This document shows, piece after piece, positions 48,893 to 58,094 of a stretch of DNA of 64,000 nucleotides. Position numbers and translations under genes: made by a program. Numbering within the stretch: the stretch's first letter is position 1; every line of letters begins with the position of its first letter. Under the pieces are notes generated by a model. That model ran no database searches. It was not told where the DNA came from and saw only the letters and a program-made list of their open reading frames with translations. This DNA is from Plutella xylostella (taxonomy: Eukaryota > Arthropoda > Insecta > Lepidoptera > Plutellidae), in NCBI RefSeq assembly GCF_932276165.1, contig NC_063997.1, positions 9,434,001 through 9,498,000 of the forward strand. The letters are read 5' to 3'.

Positions 48893-50614
48893 TTTATTTA
48901 TTATTATTTATCTATTTATTTATAAACATTTCAGTGATACATAGGGTACAGAAGAATTCCCACAAAACCAATATTTTTGGTTTGACTGTGGGTAAACGGT
49001 GACATTTTAATTAAGCTGTTATTTAAAAATTAACAAAATAAACAATATATTGACTGTGTCAAGTGAGCAGTGCAAGGAAGGCACCACTCTCAATCATAAT
49101 AAGTTTTAAGTATCGTAATAAGTTTTAAGTAAATGTTTTTTTAATAATGTTTTAAATAAAGATATTTTTTTCTCATTTTTAATACTTACCGGTAATTCAT
49201 TATATAATTTGGGTATTTGTTTACAGAGCATTCTTCCACCAAAATAATTATTTGTATATGGTATTTGGTACCTTCCTTGCACAGCCCCTCTTGTGCCGCA
49301 AGTATGCTGGATAGGTATTTTATGTTCTTCACTACCATGGCTGTTTACAAGGAGGAGATATTTATGCTTAAGGCTTGCTGGTAAAATGTTACATGTTTCA
49401 AAAAGGATTCTATAATCGTGGTTACATTTAGCTTTTGTCTTTTTATCTATAATTAATTTTAAGAATTTTATTTGCATTTTTTCTATCTTTTCAATATGAG
49501 TTTTGAATGTAAGTCCATAACAGTGCAGAGAATAACCAATTATACTGTCAACCAGGGCTAGATAAAGACATTTCAATATACTTCTAGGTACTTTAAAGCT
49601 TAGTTGATAGAATTTACTTAATAAAATTCTTAATTTGTTCATAACATAATCTACAGGTTTGATCCATCCGAAGTTCTCATCTATTTGCATACCAAGGTAA
49701 GTGACTTGTTCGACTCGTTCTATAGACCCACACGTGCAGTGATTTTGCATTCTATGAAAACATTCGTACGAATGTGTTATTATATTACAAGTGTTATTTG
49801 ATAATAAAGCATACGGTGAGTGAATGACTAACATTTTGGTTTTATCTGCATTAATTATTATTCCATTATCATGTGACCATTTAATTACGTTATCTACGTC
49901 CTCTTGCACAAGACGCTGGACCTCGGCCATATCACGGCCCGCGAGGAACGCGCACAGGTCATCCGCAAACATGTACGCCGAGCAGTGCCGCAGCACCCGG
50001 CACAGGCTGTTGACCAGCATCAGGTAGCACACGGGCCCGGCCGCCGAGCCCTGCGGCACCCCGCAGCGCACGGCCCGCGGCTCGCTGAGCGAGTCCGCCA
50101 CACGCACGCGGTAAGAGCGCGAGGTGAGGTAGTCCCGGAACCACTCGTTCACTGGCCCCCTCACCCCGCACTCCCCCATGGCGCGAAGCGGCATCTCGTG
50201 CACGAGGGTGTCGAACGCTTTCTTGAAATCAAAAAATATTGCTACAATAAATTGTTTGTTATTGAGATGTGTATTAATATTGTCTGTAAAGTTAGTTAAA
50301 AGAGTTCCAGTACTTCTGCCTCTCTGGAAACCATGTTGATTAGGGTCCAAGATGTTGTTATTGCTTAAGAATGAGCCTAATTGGTTCACAATACATTTTT
50401 CAATGACTTTCTCTATGCTTGACAAAATGGCGATGGGTCTATAGTTAGTAGTTAATTTGTGATCACCTTTTTTAAATATGGGGCGTAGAATAGCTTCTTT
50501 TAAACGTTCAGGGAACTTAGAATGGATCACACAGAGGTTGGTAAGTTTAGCAATTATAAGTTTGCCTTCGAATCCCTCGTGCTTTATGTGCCTATAACCT
50601 ACATATACATAATA
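48893..50614 (-). mobile_element. 5'-truncated LINE (CR1/Jockey-like) with intact RT frame
   Basis: The minus-strand copy comprises a reverse transcriptase frame, a 3' UTR of about 200 bp and an AT-rich tail of TAAATAA units ending near 48893. The in-frame sequence can be read up to a stop at 50617-50615, so truncation lies near 50600 and the upstream endonuclease and any ORF1 are missing. A short tandem duplication, ACTTAAAACTTATTA, occurs at the stop codon (about 49097-49131). Confidence 0.85.
49106..50530 (-). CDS. Non-LTR retrotransposon reverse transcriptase (ORF2 part)
   Basis: This is a reverse transcriptase that would copy LINE RNA at a nicked target. The 474 codons contain the core blocks in order: NYRPIAIL (29-36), HGFQRGRST (67-75), DFKKAFDT with catalytic Asp101, GVPQGS (157-162), FADD with Asp190/191, ADKTKMLV (228-235) and YLG (278-280). 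A C-terminal domain follows and ends with YNELP and a basic LKKHLLKTYY tail. No stop or frameshift interrupts it. The indicated start is a GTG in mid-domain; the frame stays open about 28 more codons upstream to 50614, so the true protein is N-terminally truncated and lacks its apurinic-type endonuclease. The order of motifs and the C-terminus suggest the CR1/Jockey group. Codons for residues about 102-211 are very GC-rich, unlike the rest. Confidence 0.9.
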   Translation of the reverse strand: MIHSKFPERLKEAILRPIFKKGDHKLTTNYRPIAILSSIEKVIEKCIVNQLGSFLSNNNILDPNQHGFQRGRSTGTLLTNFTDNINTHLNNKQFIVAIFFDFKKAFDTLVHEMPLRAMGECGVRGPVNEWFRDYLTSRSYRVRVADSLSEPRAVRCGVPQGSAAGPVCYLMLVNSLCRVLRHCSAYMFADDLCAFLAGRDMAEVQRLVQEDVDNVIKWSHDNGIIINADKTKMLVIHSPYALLSNNTCNIITHSYECFHRMQNHCTCGSIERVEQVTYLGMQIDENFGWIKPVDYVMNKLRILLSKFYQLSFKVPRSILKCLYLALVDSIIGYSLHCYGLTFKTHIEKIEKMQIKFLKLIIDKKTKAKCNHDYRILFETCNILPASLKHKYLLLVNSHGSEEHKIPIQHTCGTRGAVQGRYQIPYTNNYFGGRMLCKQIPKLYNELPVSIKNEKKISLFKTLLKKHLLKTYYDT

Positions 50615-50617
50615 TTA

Positions 50618-52999
50618 TGATTAATGATTGTATTTATCTGTATCAACTATTTTGTAATATTGTTTAATATAAATTCACTGAGTGTATCAACTTATTGATA
50701 AAACGTTTTCCTTTTAGGGAAAACGATCCAATTAATTATGCCTTTATTCTTGAAAACTGAATTATAATGTTGCTTTGTTTTATAAAAAGAAAATACAATA
50801 TTTTGCCGGAACCTAAACAATTTAATAAAGTAGACAATGTAGAAATCGATACAATTTTGCTAGTGACGAAAATTCTTCGCAAAGTGAAATTGGAACTCAT
50901 TGCACGTTCTCCTCCATGCGAGGCGGATGGAAAACCTACTTCGCAAACAAAAAGGGATCGCCTTTTTTAAAAAAAGAAGCGTTGTAAATTTGAAACTCCA
51001 TATTTGAGAGTGGAATTTTGCGCGCGCGTGCAACCGGAAACTCGTGCTCTGAGTCTCTGACACAGTGCCCGAGGAAAGTTATCTAGATGGCGGCAGTGTC
51101 GTGAAAAAGGTGACTTTGACGTGAGATAAAAAAGGCTTAGCTCAGTTAATAGGGATGGCCCCATTGTTCGCTCGGCTGGGTGGCACAATGCAAAACGATG
51201 TTGGGAAATTGTTGGAAAGATTCCCGGCCTGACTTCAACGGATAGGCTTTGTGGAAAAGTTCCTCCTGTTATACTTCCTTTGTTGGAAGACTTTCTATAA
51301 CCTAGGAGTATGTTTATGACATGAGTTGATTATTAGCTTTCAAGCGGAGGTAGTATGCATCGGCAAAAGCACGATTATGCTCAATGCATTTGCATTATAA
51401 TACAAAATCTGTATGGAATAGGAACAAAATAAAAATAACTTGAAGTTATAACTTATACAAATAAAAGAGCTGACAGAACTTTTTATCACTGAACCAGATA
51501 GACAGACTTCAATACAAACATAATAGGTAACTTCCAAACAAACATAACAGTGTGTTGTTTCTAAAAGCCTACTTGACACCTTTGATGGCCGAAGCTTGAC
51601 ACGGACAAATTTTCAACGAGCGCGTTGTTCTCTTGAATGAATCACCCGAAAGCCGATACGTCCTAACGAGTGACGGCGACGACGCGCCCGGACGTGGCCT
51701 GATATTCCACGTGACACGTTGTCATACCCTCGTTGCGGTGATTGCCTCGCCGGGAGTCGATCCTGCGACGCCGCGGACGCTGATTGCGATTCTTATCTGA
51801 AAATGTGAGGGTTTATTAGCTGTTTACTAACTAAAAGGTTAGTTTTGGGAACTATATTTGGGACGCAAAAGTATGCAGATGATCCGTCGGTAAAATATAA
51901 TATGTATATGTGTGCCACCCGAGAGCAAACAGCTTGATTCTGAGACCCATGGCTGGAAGATATTGCATAGGTATGGCACTTACTACGATATGCGTATATT
52001 AGTGGAATATAATATGTTCCTATACTTTTCCCCAATACAATTTTCACTTCTCATATTTTGTACATAAAATATTACCTACGTTTGGTTCATTTCCGACTTC
52101 ACAAAATACAATATCCTGATGTTAAAGTTGAAACTCCCAGTTGGCAATGTAATAAGGACAACATCCACCGTTTGCCAGTGCCCGCGGCGGCCATACCGAT
52201 TTTAATTTCCCGCGAGGAAGCTCAATCATATCTGTTTTTTATTCTACTCGAAGTATCGTCAATAAAGAAGCCTAGGGAGACACATTTATTATGCCAATTC
52301 TTCTGCAATATCTTCACCTTGTGTGCGATTATGCGCATACTAATGTCTTCTTATGAGCAGGCAATAAGGAAGATAAATGTTAATTAGGACATTCCTAGTA
52401 TGCTTTCTCGGCGTTTTTGTGAGATATATTTTGTTACTTCGAATAATATGCGGTTTCATTAGCAGACAGACTTTACGGATGTGGTTAGCCAAGCTCTAAA
52501 CCAGGTAGCGTGAGCGTGTACATAATACAAAGGGATATGTGAGTGTAGAAGGAGCCTTAACTGTAATGAGAATAGGAAGTACAATATCGTAGCCGTTCAT
52601 TATCAAAACTACATCGTCAATACATTGTTACTGTCACTGATATAAAAGACTCACCCTGTATAAGCTACCTATCACCCTGCTACATATCTATGAGCTTGCT
52701 CATAAATAAGCCGGCTTTACCATTCGTATGCTATTCTACTAATCCTTATTAATTATCATTATTCATACCAAGTGATAGTTCAATTCCCAATGATGTCGAT
52801 TTTGAAGTCAGAGTCAAAACCTTGATTTATTTAATTTAAAATTCGTCTCTTTTAGTGTAAATTTCCCTTCAATCTTTTTTAGTTAGTACCTAAATGATAT
52901 TTTTAGCTATAATTTTTTTTCTTTTAACAGCGTTAAAATTAGATTTTTTGCCTTTTAAGAAAATTTAACTATAGCCTAACCATACCTGGTTGTCCGCAG
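50618..52999. other. No gene called; probable upstream region of the signal-peptide gene
   Basis: A GC-rich stretch at about 51600-51790, with TTCCACGTGACACGTTG including an E-box CACGTG, could be promoter-like. It lies about 1.2 kb before the coding exon at 53000, which begins at a splice acceptor, so a non-coding first exon should lie somewhere upstream. I cannot place it. Open frames at 52058-52387 and elsewhere are unrecognised. Confidence 0.4.
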
Positions 53000-53001
53000 C
53001 G

Positions 53002-53092
53002 ATGACGTGGCGCGTGTGGGTGCTCCTGGCCGTGGCATGCCTCGCCGCCGCCGACGAGGCCAGCGACCCCGAAGGGCTGCGGGAGACACCAG
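53002..53092 (+). CDS. First coding exon of an unrecognised secreted or membrane protein
   Basis: The exon opens after a splice acceptor (GTCCGCAG, AG at 52998-52999), has two untranslated bases, and starts ATG at 53002. It encodes 30 residues beginning MTWRVWVLLAVACLAAADEA and ending LRETP, plus one base (phase 1), before the donor CCAG|GTCAGT at 53093. A short basic start, the hydrophobic core VWVLLAVACLAA and small residues followed by acidic DEASDPE make a classic signal peptide, with cleavage probable near AAA/DEA. Codon third positions are mostly G or C, in contrast to the flanking introns. No later exon is visible up to 64000, so the mature domains, and hence the identity, are unknown. 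A 143-codon frame in another reading frame (53007-53438) is rejected. Confidence 0.65.
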
Positions 53093-53341
53093 GTCAGTAC
53101 TCCATCATCAGAGTAGAGTTACCAATACCGACACATTAGTAATTAACAATCATTTAGATTATCACAGCGGTAATACCACTACCGACACTAATAGTGAGAG
53201 CAGGCGCGCGCTGTTGATGGCATCATGTCGGTCGTGGCGATGTGGCCGCGGTGCCGCAGCCGCGTCACGCGTGGCGGCGTTGCCGTCGCGATGTGGTCGT
53301 ATTACACAGGTGGTCGATAACAACGGCAAAATGAGGTACGT
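53093..53341 (+). other. Start of intron with GC-rich GTGGC/CGCGG patch
   Basis: 53200-53300 is rich in ATGTGG and GTCGCG-like units, and a similar TGTGG-rich stretch is at 53525-53565. A TACACAG acceptor-like site and an ATGAG|GTACGT donor-like site would bound a 26-base exon (53311-53336), but joined to phase 1 it gives an immediate stop. I therefore treat it as intronic repeat. Confidence 0.4.
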
Positions 53342-53458
53342 GTCAAAGTCAAAGTCAATTTTTTTTATTCATCGTACAAATATAAAATTTTCTGATGAAC
53401 GTCAATTTTTACAAATTACCTACTCTCCGTTCGGATAAGGGGGGGCTCTTTCTGTCTA
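53342..53458 (-). repeat. 3' end of a retroposon with (GACTTT)n tail, copy 2
   Basis: Reverse-oriented match to 6920-7027, again ending in TTGACTTTGACTTTGACA. It lies about 250 bp downstream of the signal-peptide exon, presumably in its first coding intron. Confidence 0.65.
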
Positions 53459-53822
53459 AGGAGAAGAAGTGTAAATTGTATTATTCATTTTCCATACTAA
53501 ATATACACCCGACCACATGGCGTCGTTGGGGTGTGGTTGTGGCTGTGGTATGGTTGTGGTTCGTGTGAATTGACCCTAAGCAGCGTGGCGAGCAACCCAC
53601 CGACACATTAAGGTACTGACCAACGTTACGAGGTGTAATGTAACATCTTACACAGCGAGCATTCGTGCAGTCAGTACGTCATGTTACGGGTAACCAGCGA
53701 GCAACGAGCTGATTTTTGAACCTATTGTTGCGTAATATGCTCGCTGGGAACAGCTCTCGTTGCTCGTCAGGTCCATACAAGTTACTTCAGATTTGATAAG
53801 TGAGCATTGCTAATATTTGGTT
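53459..53822. repeat. GCGAGCAACG inverted-repeat cluster
   Basis: AGCGAGCAAC and its complement GTTGCTCG occur several times between 53585 and 53765, with CCAGCGAGCA (53695-53704) inverted as TGCTCGCTGG (53738-53747). It is probably a decayed inverted-repeat element; the ends cannot be fixed. Confidence 0.4.
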
Positions 53823-53827
53823 ATGGT

Positions 53828-54048
53828 TGTAGCGACACATGTTATAGTCACGTTTTGCAATGTCAGCTTTCTAGTAGCTTCCAGTAGCGAACAATGCGCA
53901 GACGCTAGTCGTCTCGCGCCCGTCACTTAGCTCACACACTGAAAATGTAATTGGTTACTATGTGTATAATCTCAGTAAATAGTTTGGCCTCAAGAATCCT
54001 GCATTCGTCATTTACCATCAACCCCATAGCCACCTCCATATACCCTAA
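53828..54048 (+). repeat. 5' LTR of the tRNA-Trp-primed element
   Basis: 221 bp starting TGTAGCGACACATG. Its right boundary is set by the target duplication beyond the other LTR and by the primer site two bases later. Confidence 0.8.
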
Positions 54049-54050
54049 AC

Positions 54051-54063
54051 TGGTGACCCCGAC
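54051..54063 (+). other. Primer-binding site, tRNA-Trp type
   Basis: TGGTGACCCCGAC lies two bases after the 5' LTR. It is the usual primer site of CsRn1/Kabuki-like Ty3 elements. Confidence 0.75.
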
Positions 54064-54869
54064 AATCTGAACACGCAACCTTCGGAAGAAACCTTCGGAA
54101 GAAAGTACCAGAAACGATGGAGTCAGCACGGCGATGACGCGGCGCAGCATGGAACGGCGTGGACGAGACGGCTCCCCCAGCAGGGCCATGGGGTAACAGG
54201 CGACAACATAACAAGAAATTGGAACATTATCTACTGGAAGTATACCTACATCACCCCTTCGCACATTTTGGTTACGCAACAAAGAAGAAATTAGCGTATC
54301 GAAGCATCTCAAGTCAGGACCTGGACCAGCGGAACACATATAGAAGGTACGATTGCGCGTTCACGACGGCAGGTCAACGGGCGGTAATCGGCGCTTCTGG
54401 AGTATGCAAGTTTTTGTACTGTTTTCCTCGCTGCGAGGCTGCCGAGATGGAGCATAGTGGACTGGTCACCCACGCGGAGGCTCACTCGAGGGTCCTCATG
54501 GAAGTTCCCGCCAGGATGGACGAGAGGTGCTAAGAAAGAAGCTATTTTTAGATCGGAAATTGCCACATAGTTCAATCACACACGAAGTCGGATTCGTAGA
54601 ACCGAGGTAGCAGCGTTCATCTTGCACGGTCAGCGGAATGTGATAAGCGCGTCGCGAGTGAACAAAGTGCTACTTAGTTATACCGAGTGGTTATTGTGTG
54701 AGATTTATAAGTTTGATTTGTTAATTTTCTATCAGTATTGAAATGTAATTTTGTGATTTCTGTTTTGTTTGATATTGTATGTTTCAAGTTTAAAGCTCCG
54801 TAAGAGAGGCTTTTGTAACTTACGTATTATGAAGTATTATCTTTAAAATTTTTGACAAAAATTTTGAAA

Positions 54870-54883
54870 AACGGGGGAAGTGA
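54870..54883 (+). other. Polypurine tract of the tRNA-Trp-primed element
   Basis: ACGGGGGAAGTGA adjoins the 3' LTR. One T interrupts the purine run. Confidence 0.6.
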
Positions 54884-55106
54884 TGTAGCGACACATGTTA
54901 TAGTCACGTTTTGCAATGTCAGCTATCTAGTAGCTTCCAGTAGCGAACAATGCGCAGACGCTAGTCGTCTCGCGCCCGCCACTTAGATAACACACTTCAG
55001 TAATGTAATTTGGTTATCATGTAGTAAATTCAGTAAATAGTTTGGCCTCAAGAAATCCTGCATTCGTCATTTACCACAACCTCACCATCACCTCATTATA
55101 CCCTAA
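54884..55106 (+). repeat. 3' LTR of the tRNA-Trp-primed element
   Basis: 223 bp, clearly homologous to the 5' LTR but with several small indels, mostly in its second half. Confidence 0.8.
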
Positions 55107-55111
55107 ATGGT

Positions 55112-56438
55112 AATATGGTTTTGTCTCCTTCAGATGATGTACTTAGGCCTCTTCCAAAGCATGCCATTGGATGCGATCTATAGCTTTCCTTTGCGTTTCA
55201 AACACGTATAAACTTACTTACAACTTTACGAGAGATTGCTACTTAAATTACAAATCTGACAAGGCATTATACGTCGCTTTCCTTGGCCGCCCGCCATACG
55301 ATGAAAATAGTAAAAAAGTCAAGCTATTGGCGGGAGCGGCAGCGACGGCAATAAATCACAAAACTTACAAAGTGATACAGCTGCGCCAACTTCTTGTGCA
55401 CTTCATAAAGTGCACGTTGTCCTATCGCATATTAAATATGAATATTTTTATGATAACTCTAGAAATTCGTTTCAGTTTCATATGAGTACGAACTCAAACT
55501 GCAAATAAACGAGATATAAAACCTTTTTAATGAATTGGGGACTCAATTCAACTTTTTTTACAATATTTTCAAGCAGTTTGTTGAATGAGCATAAATAAAA
55601 TGATGCACTTTAACTCACTCGCTGTAGCAGAAAAGGTTTTCTCGCTAACGTAGTAATTAGTATTCGTAGCAAGCTCGTAGCAGCTTCGTAGCGCTACGGT
55701 GAAGCGTAGCGCGCAGCAAACCGTGTTAGTTCACTGTAGCACGTGTACAGATTTATTTCTGAGGCAATTATGATTTCCTAGTATTACCGCTGGGAATCAA
55801 TTTCTGAACTTTAATTACCTTTATCTTCGTTATAACGCTGCTTGTTTAATTAATACTGAAGTATGATTTTATAGAAAAGCTGTTGAATTTGATTCGAATG
55901 CATGTTAAATACATATTTATAACGTCTATTTCGTTTTAAATATAACAAAGAGCATTTCATGGAATATTTTCGGCTGTGTGTTGTGGTACTTGCGGTGGAC
56001 AACAATGCCTACAACCTACATGTGTACTGCCGCCGGGACGCGCGACACATTTATACATGCGTCTGTTAACATTTATGTCAATAATATAAGCCAGATTCTA
56101 GCAAAAAACATCGCGACTTCTGTTCCTGAAATAGCCGTGTAAGTGGAATCATATTGGGAGCGTTCCCGGGAATCGAATAAGATAATTTATTCCATCAGTC
56201 GGTTGTGCCGGTGCTGATTTGATTCGATTTTCTCTCCCCTGCCATTATAGGACGAAGCAGAGTGTAAATGTTATATTTTAACCTCAGGAAATTCAATTTA
56301 ATCCATACTGTAGTTATGTCTGTTGCAGTGGACGAAACGACAATACAAAATACAGTAAACTAAATGGAATACTAATATAGTTTATTTTATTATAAGTAAG
56401 TAAAAGACATCTCTCCCAGACAGTCACAGTTAAGAAAA
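55112..56438. other. No gene seen
   Basis: Contains a CGTAGC-rich patch (55665-55745) related to the palindromes at 29255. Otherwise AT-rich. Confidence 0.45.
55665..55745. repeat. CGTAGC-rich repeat
   Basis: TCGTAGC, CGTAGCAGC, CGTAGCGCTACG and GCGTAGCGCGC occur in close succession, with CGTAGCGCTACG a 12-bp palindrome at 55687-55698. Confidence 0.55.
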
Positions 56439-57025
56439 CCGGCCAAGTGCGAGTCGGGCTCGCGCACAAAGGGTTCCGTAGCAGCAAAATTACAGTTAAA
56501 TCAACCTATCTCAAAAACTATAAGAGATACTTTGATCAAACCAAAAATCGTTGAAAGAGTTAATTAGCATGCATCACCTCTATTTTTTTTAGAATTTTAT
56601 ACCCCGTAGTTATAAAAATAGAGGGGGGGGGGACATACTTTTTACGACTTTGAGAGCTGATATCTCAAAAACCGTTCACTTTAAGAAAAATGTTTTTTAG
56701 AAAACTTTATATCATTTTAAAAGACCTTTCCATTGATACCCCACACGGGTATGTACATCGAAAAAAAAAATTTCATCCCTCAGTTACATGTATGGGGGGC
56801 CCCACCCCCAATTCTTTTTTTTACTATTTAGTGTCATATTTTTGTAGCGGTTCATACAACACATATTCCCATCAAATTTCATCACTGTAGTACTTATAGT
56901 TTCCGAGTAAATCGGCTGTGACAGACGGACAGACGGACAGACGGACAGACGGACAGACGGACAGACGGACATGACGAAACTATAAGGGTTCCGTTTTTGC
57001 CATTTTGGCTACGGAACCCTAAAAA
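56439..57025 (+). repeat. CCGGCCAAGTGCGAGTCGG lepidopteran repeat, near full length
   Basis: Begins CCGGCCAAGTGCGAGTCGG and ends GGCTACGGAACCCTAAAAA. Inverted GGGTTCCGTAG/CTACGGAACCC blocks lie near the ends, and a (GACAGACG)n array is at about 56930-56971. This order is typical of a very widespread lepidopteran element. It is non-coding; short frames across the array and a G run are artefacts. No target duplication was identified. Confidence 0.75.
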
Positions 57026-57950
57026 GGGTATAGTGTGAAATGTATAAATCTTTTAAAAAAAAACAGTCTAAATCACATAGCTGCACTTAAACCGAAAATA
57101 ACATGATTTTTATATAATGAATAGACCCCTGAACATTGGGCACCCGCGTAACACCTTCTATAATAATCATATAGAGAAAGATAGGGCGGTGTGGCAACCC
57201 TAATAAATTATCACTTACCGTACAACTGGTAGGTGTAGATAGGTAGCAGCACCCACGCAAGGCAATTAGTAAGTTTAACGAGATACCTGCGAGCCGATTA
57301 CTAATATATTTGTGGGTAGTTCCCCGGAAACGGAACGTAAATAGCTCGGAAGAGGTTGCGGTCGATTGTAAATTAACATGGCGGAAGTTAACGTTATAAC
57401 TAATGGTGTATGTCTATGGTATTCTTTTTTAAGTATGTACAGGAGTTTTCAATAAATGGGCGTTTTACTTATGACGCTCTTGTTCGCTTTTTGGGAAATC
57501 TATAGGCATAAATTAATTAAAAAATACAAAGTAATACTATTCTACAAACAATGGAAAAACAGAAATGTAGTTAATTGTATTATCCACTTTAAAACGGCGT
57601 GTTTTAACGGTTGCCTCTGTTTGTACCAGTATTTTCTCCACTACGTTGTGTCCAAAAATTTCATTTTAAGAAAGAAAGCTGTTCATGACGCGATGCCGGG
57701 AAAATGCCACCGGAAACCGGAAATGAAGAGCGACCGCCCTGACACCTGGCGGGCGTTGCTCGCAAAGATGCTACGTACCTAATAAATAAAATTCTATGGA
57801 AAAATTCGAGCTAATGTTTCACATGTTACGTAAAATTCCAGTAAATGTATGTTGGTATTTTTTCAGATTGTCAGAATAACATAAATTAAAAACACAAAAT
57901 GGTAGCGATTCTGAAAACACAATACACTACACCTTTTTCTGAAAACACAC
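57026..57950. other. No gene seen
   Basis: A 108-codon plus-strand frame (57456-57782) begins with a hydrophobic run and then becomes basic. It resembles nothing I know and its first half has AT-rich, intron-like composition. I leave it uncalled. Confidence 0.4.
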
Positions 57951-57952
57951 TA

Positions 57953-58092
57953 TAGTGCCACAAACTTCCGGTGAGAGCGAACTAAATTGGTCCATATAAT
58001 CTATGTCAATATGAAATTCATTAGTACAGTAAGTAATGAGGTATGGACCAATTTAGTTCGCTCTCACCGGAACAGATAAGTTTGTGGCACTA
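57953..58092. mobile_element. 140-bp MITE with TA target duplication
   Basis: Arms TAGTGCCACAAACTT plus CCGGTGAGAGCGAACTAAAT are repeated inverted on the right, where a 7-base AACAGAT insertion separates the two blocks. TA flanks both ends (57951-57952 and 58093-58094). A TA duplication suggests Tc1/mariner mobilisation. Confidence 0.65.
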
Positions 58093-58094
58093 TA

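Larger units (their letters stand above)
53828..55106 (+). mobile_element. Internally deleted LTR retrotransposon, tRNA-Trp primed
   Basis: Diverged direct repeats of 221 and 223 bp (53828-54048 and 54884-55106) both start TGTAGCGACACATG and end ATACCCTAA. The 5-bp target duplication ATGGT flanks the whole (53823-53827 and 55107-55111). A primer site TGGTGACCCCGAC follows the first LTR and a purine-rich GGGGGAAGTGA precedes the second. The primer matches what I recall for the CsRn1/Kabuki branch of Ty3/gypsy, which uses tRNA-Trp. The interior is only 835 bp and has no Gag or Pol motif that I can see; a 124-codon frame at 54159-54533 is unrecognised. Several substitutions and indels between the LTRs imply a considerably older insertion than the LARD-like element. 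Confidence 0.85.

Noticed and set aside
49904..50299. 131-codon plus-strand frame opposite the LINE reverse transcriptase
   Set aside because: It lies over the GC-rich part of the real minus-strand frame and is an antisense shadow created by low stop-codon density there.
53311..53336. 26-base microexon after the signal-peptide exon
   Set aside because: Splice-like sites are present, but joining in phase produces an immediate stop codon.
53007..53438. 143-codon frame overlapping the signal-peptide exon
   Set aside because: It uses another frame, ignores the good splice donor at 53093 and runs into a retroposon tail.
54159..54533. 124-codon frame as a Gag or envelope remnant
   Set aside because: No zinc knuckle, protease, integrase or membrane motif. 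It may be leader sequence of the deleted LTR element.
56930..56971. CRISPR-like regular repeats
   Set aside because: A simple (GACAGACG)n array without spacers, inside a known type of lepidopteran repeat. The (ACAG)n array near 40924 is the same kind of thing.
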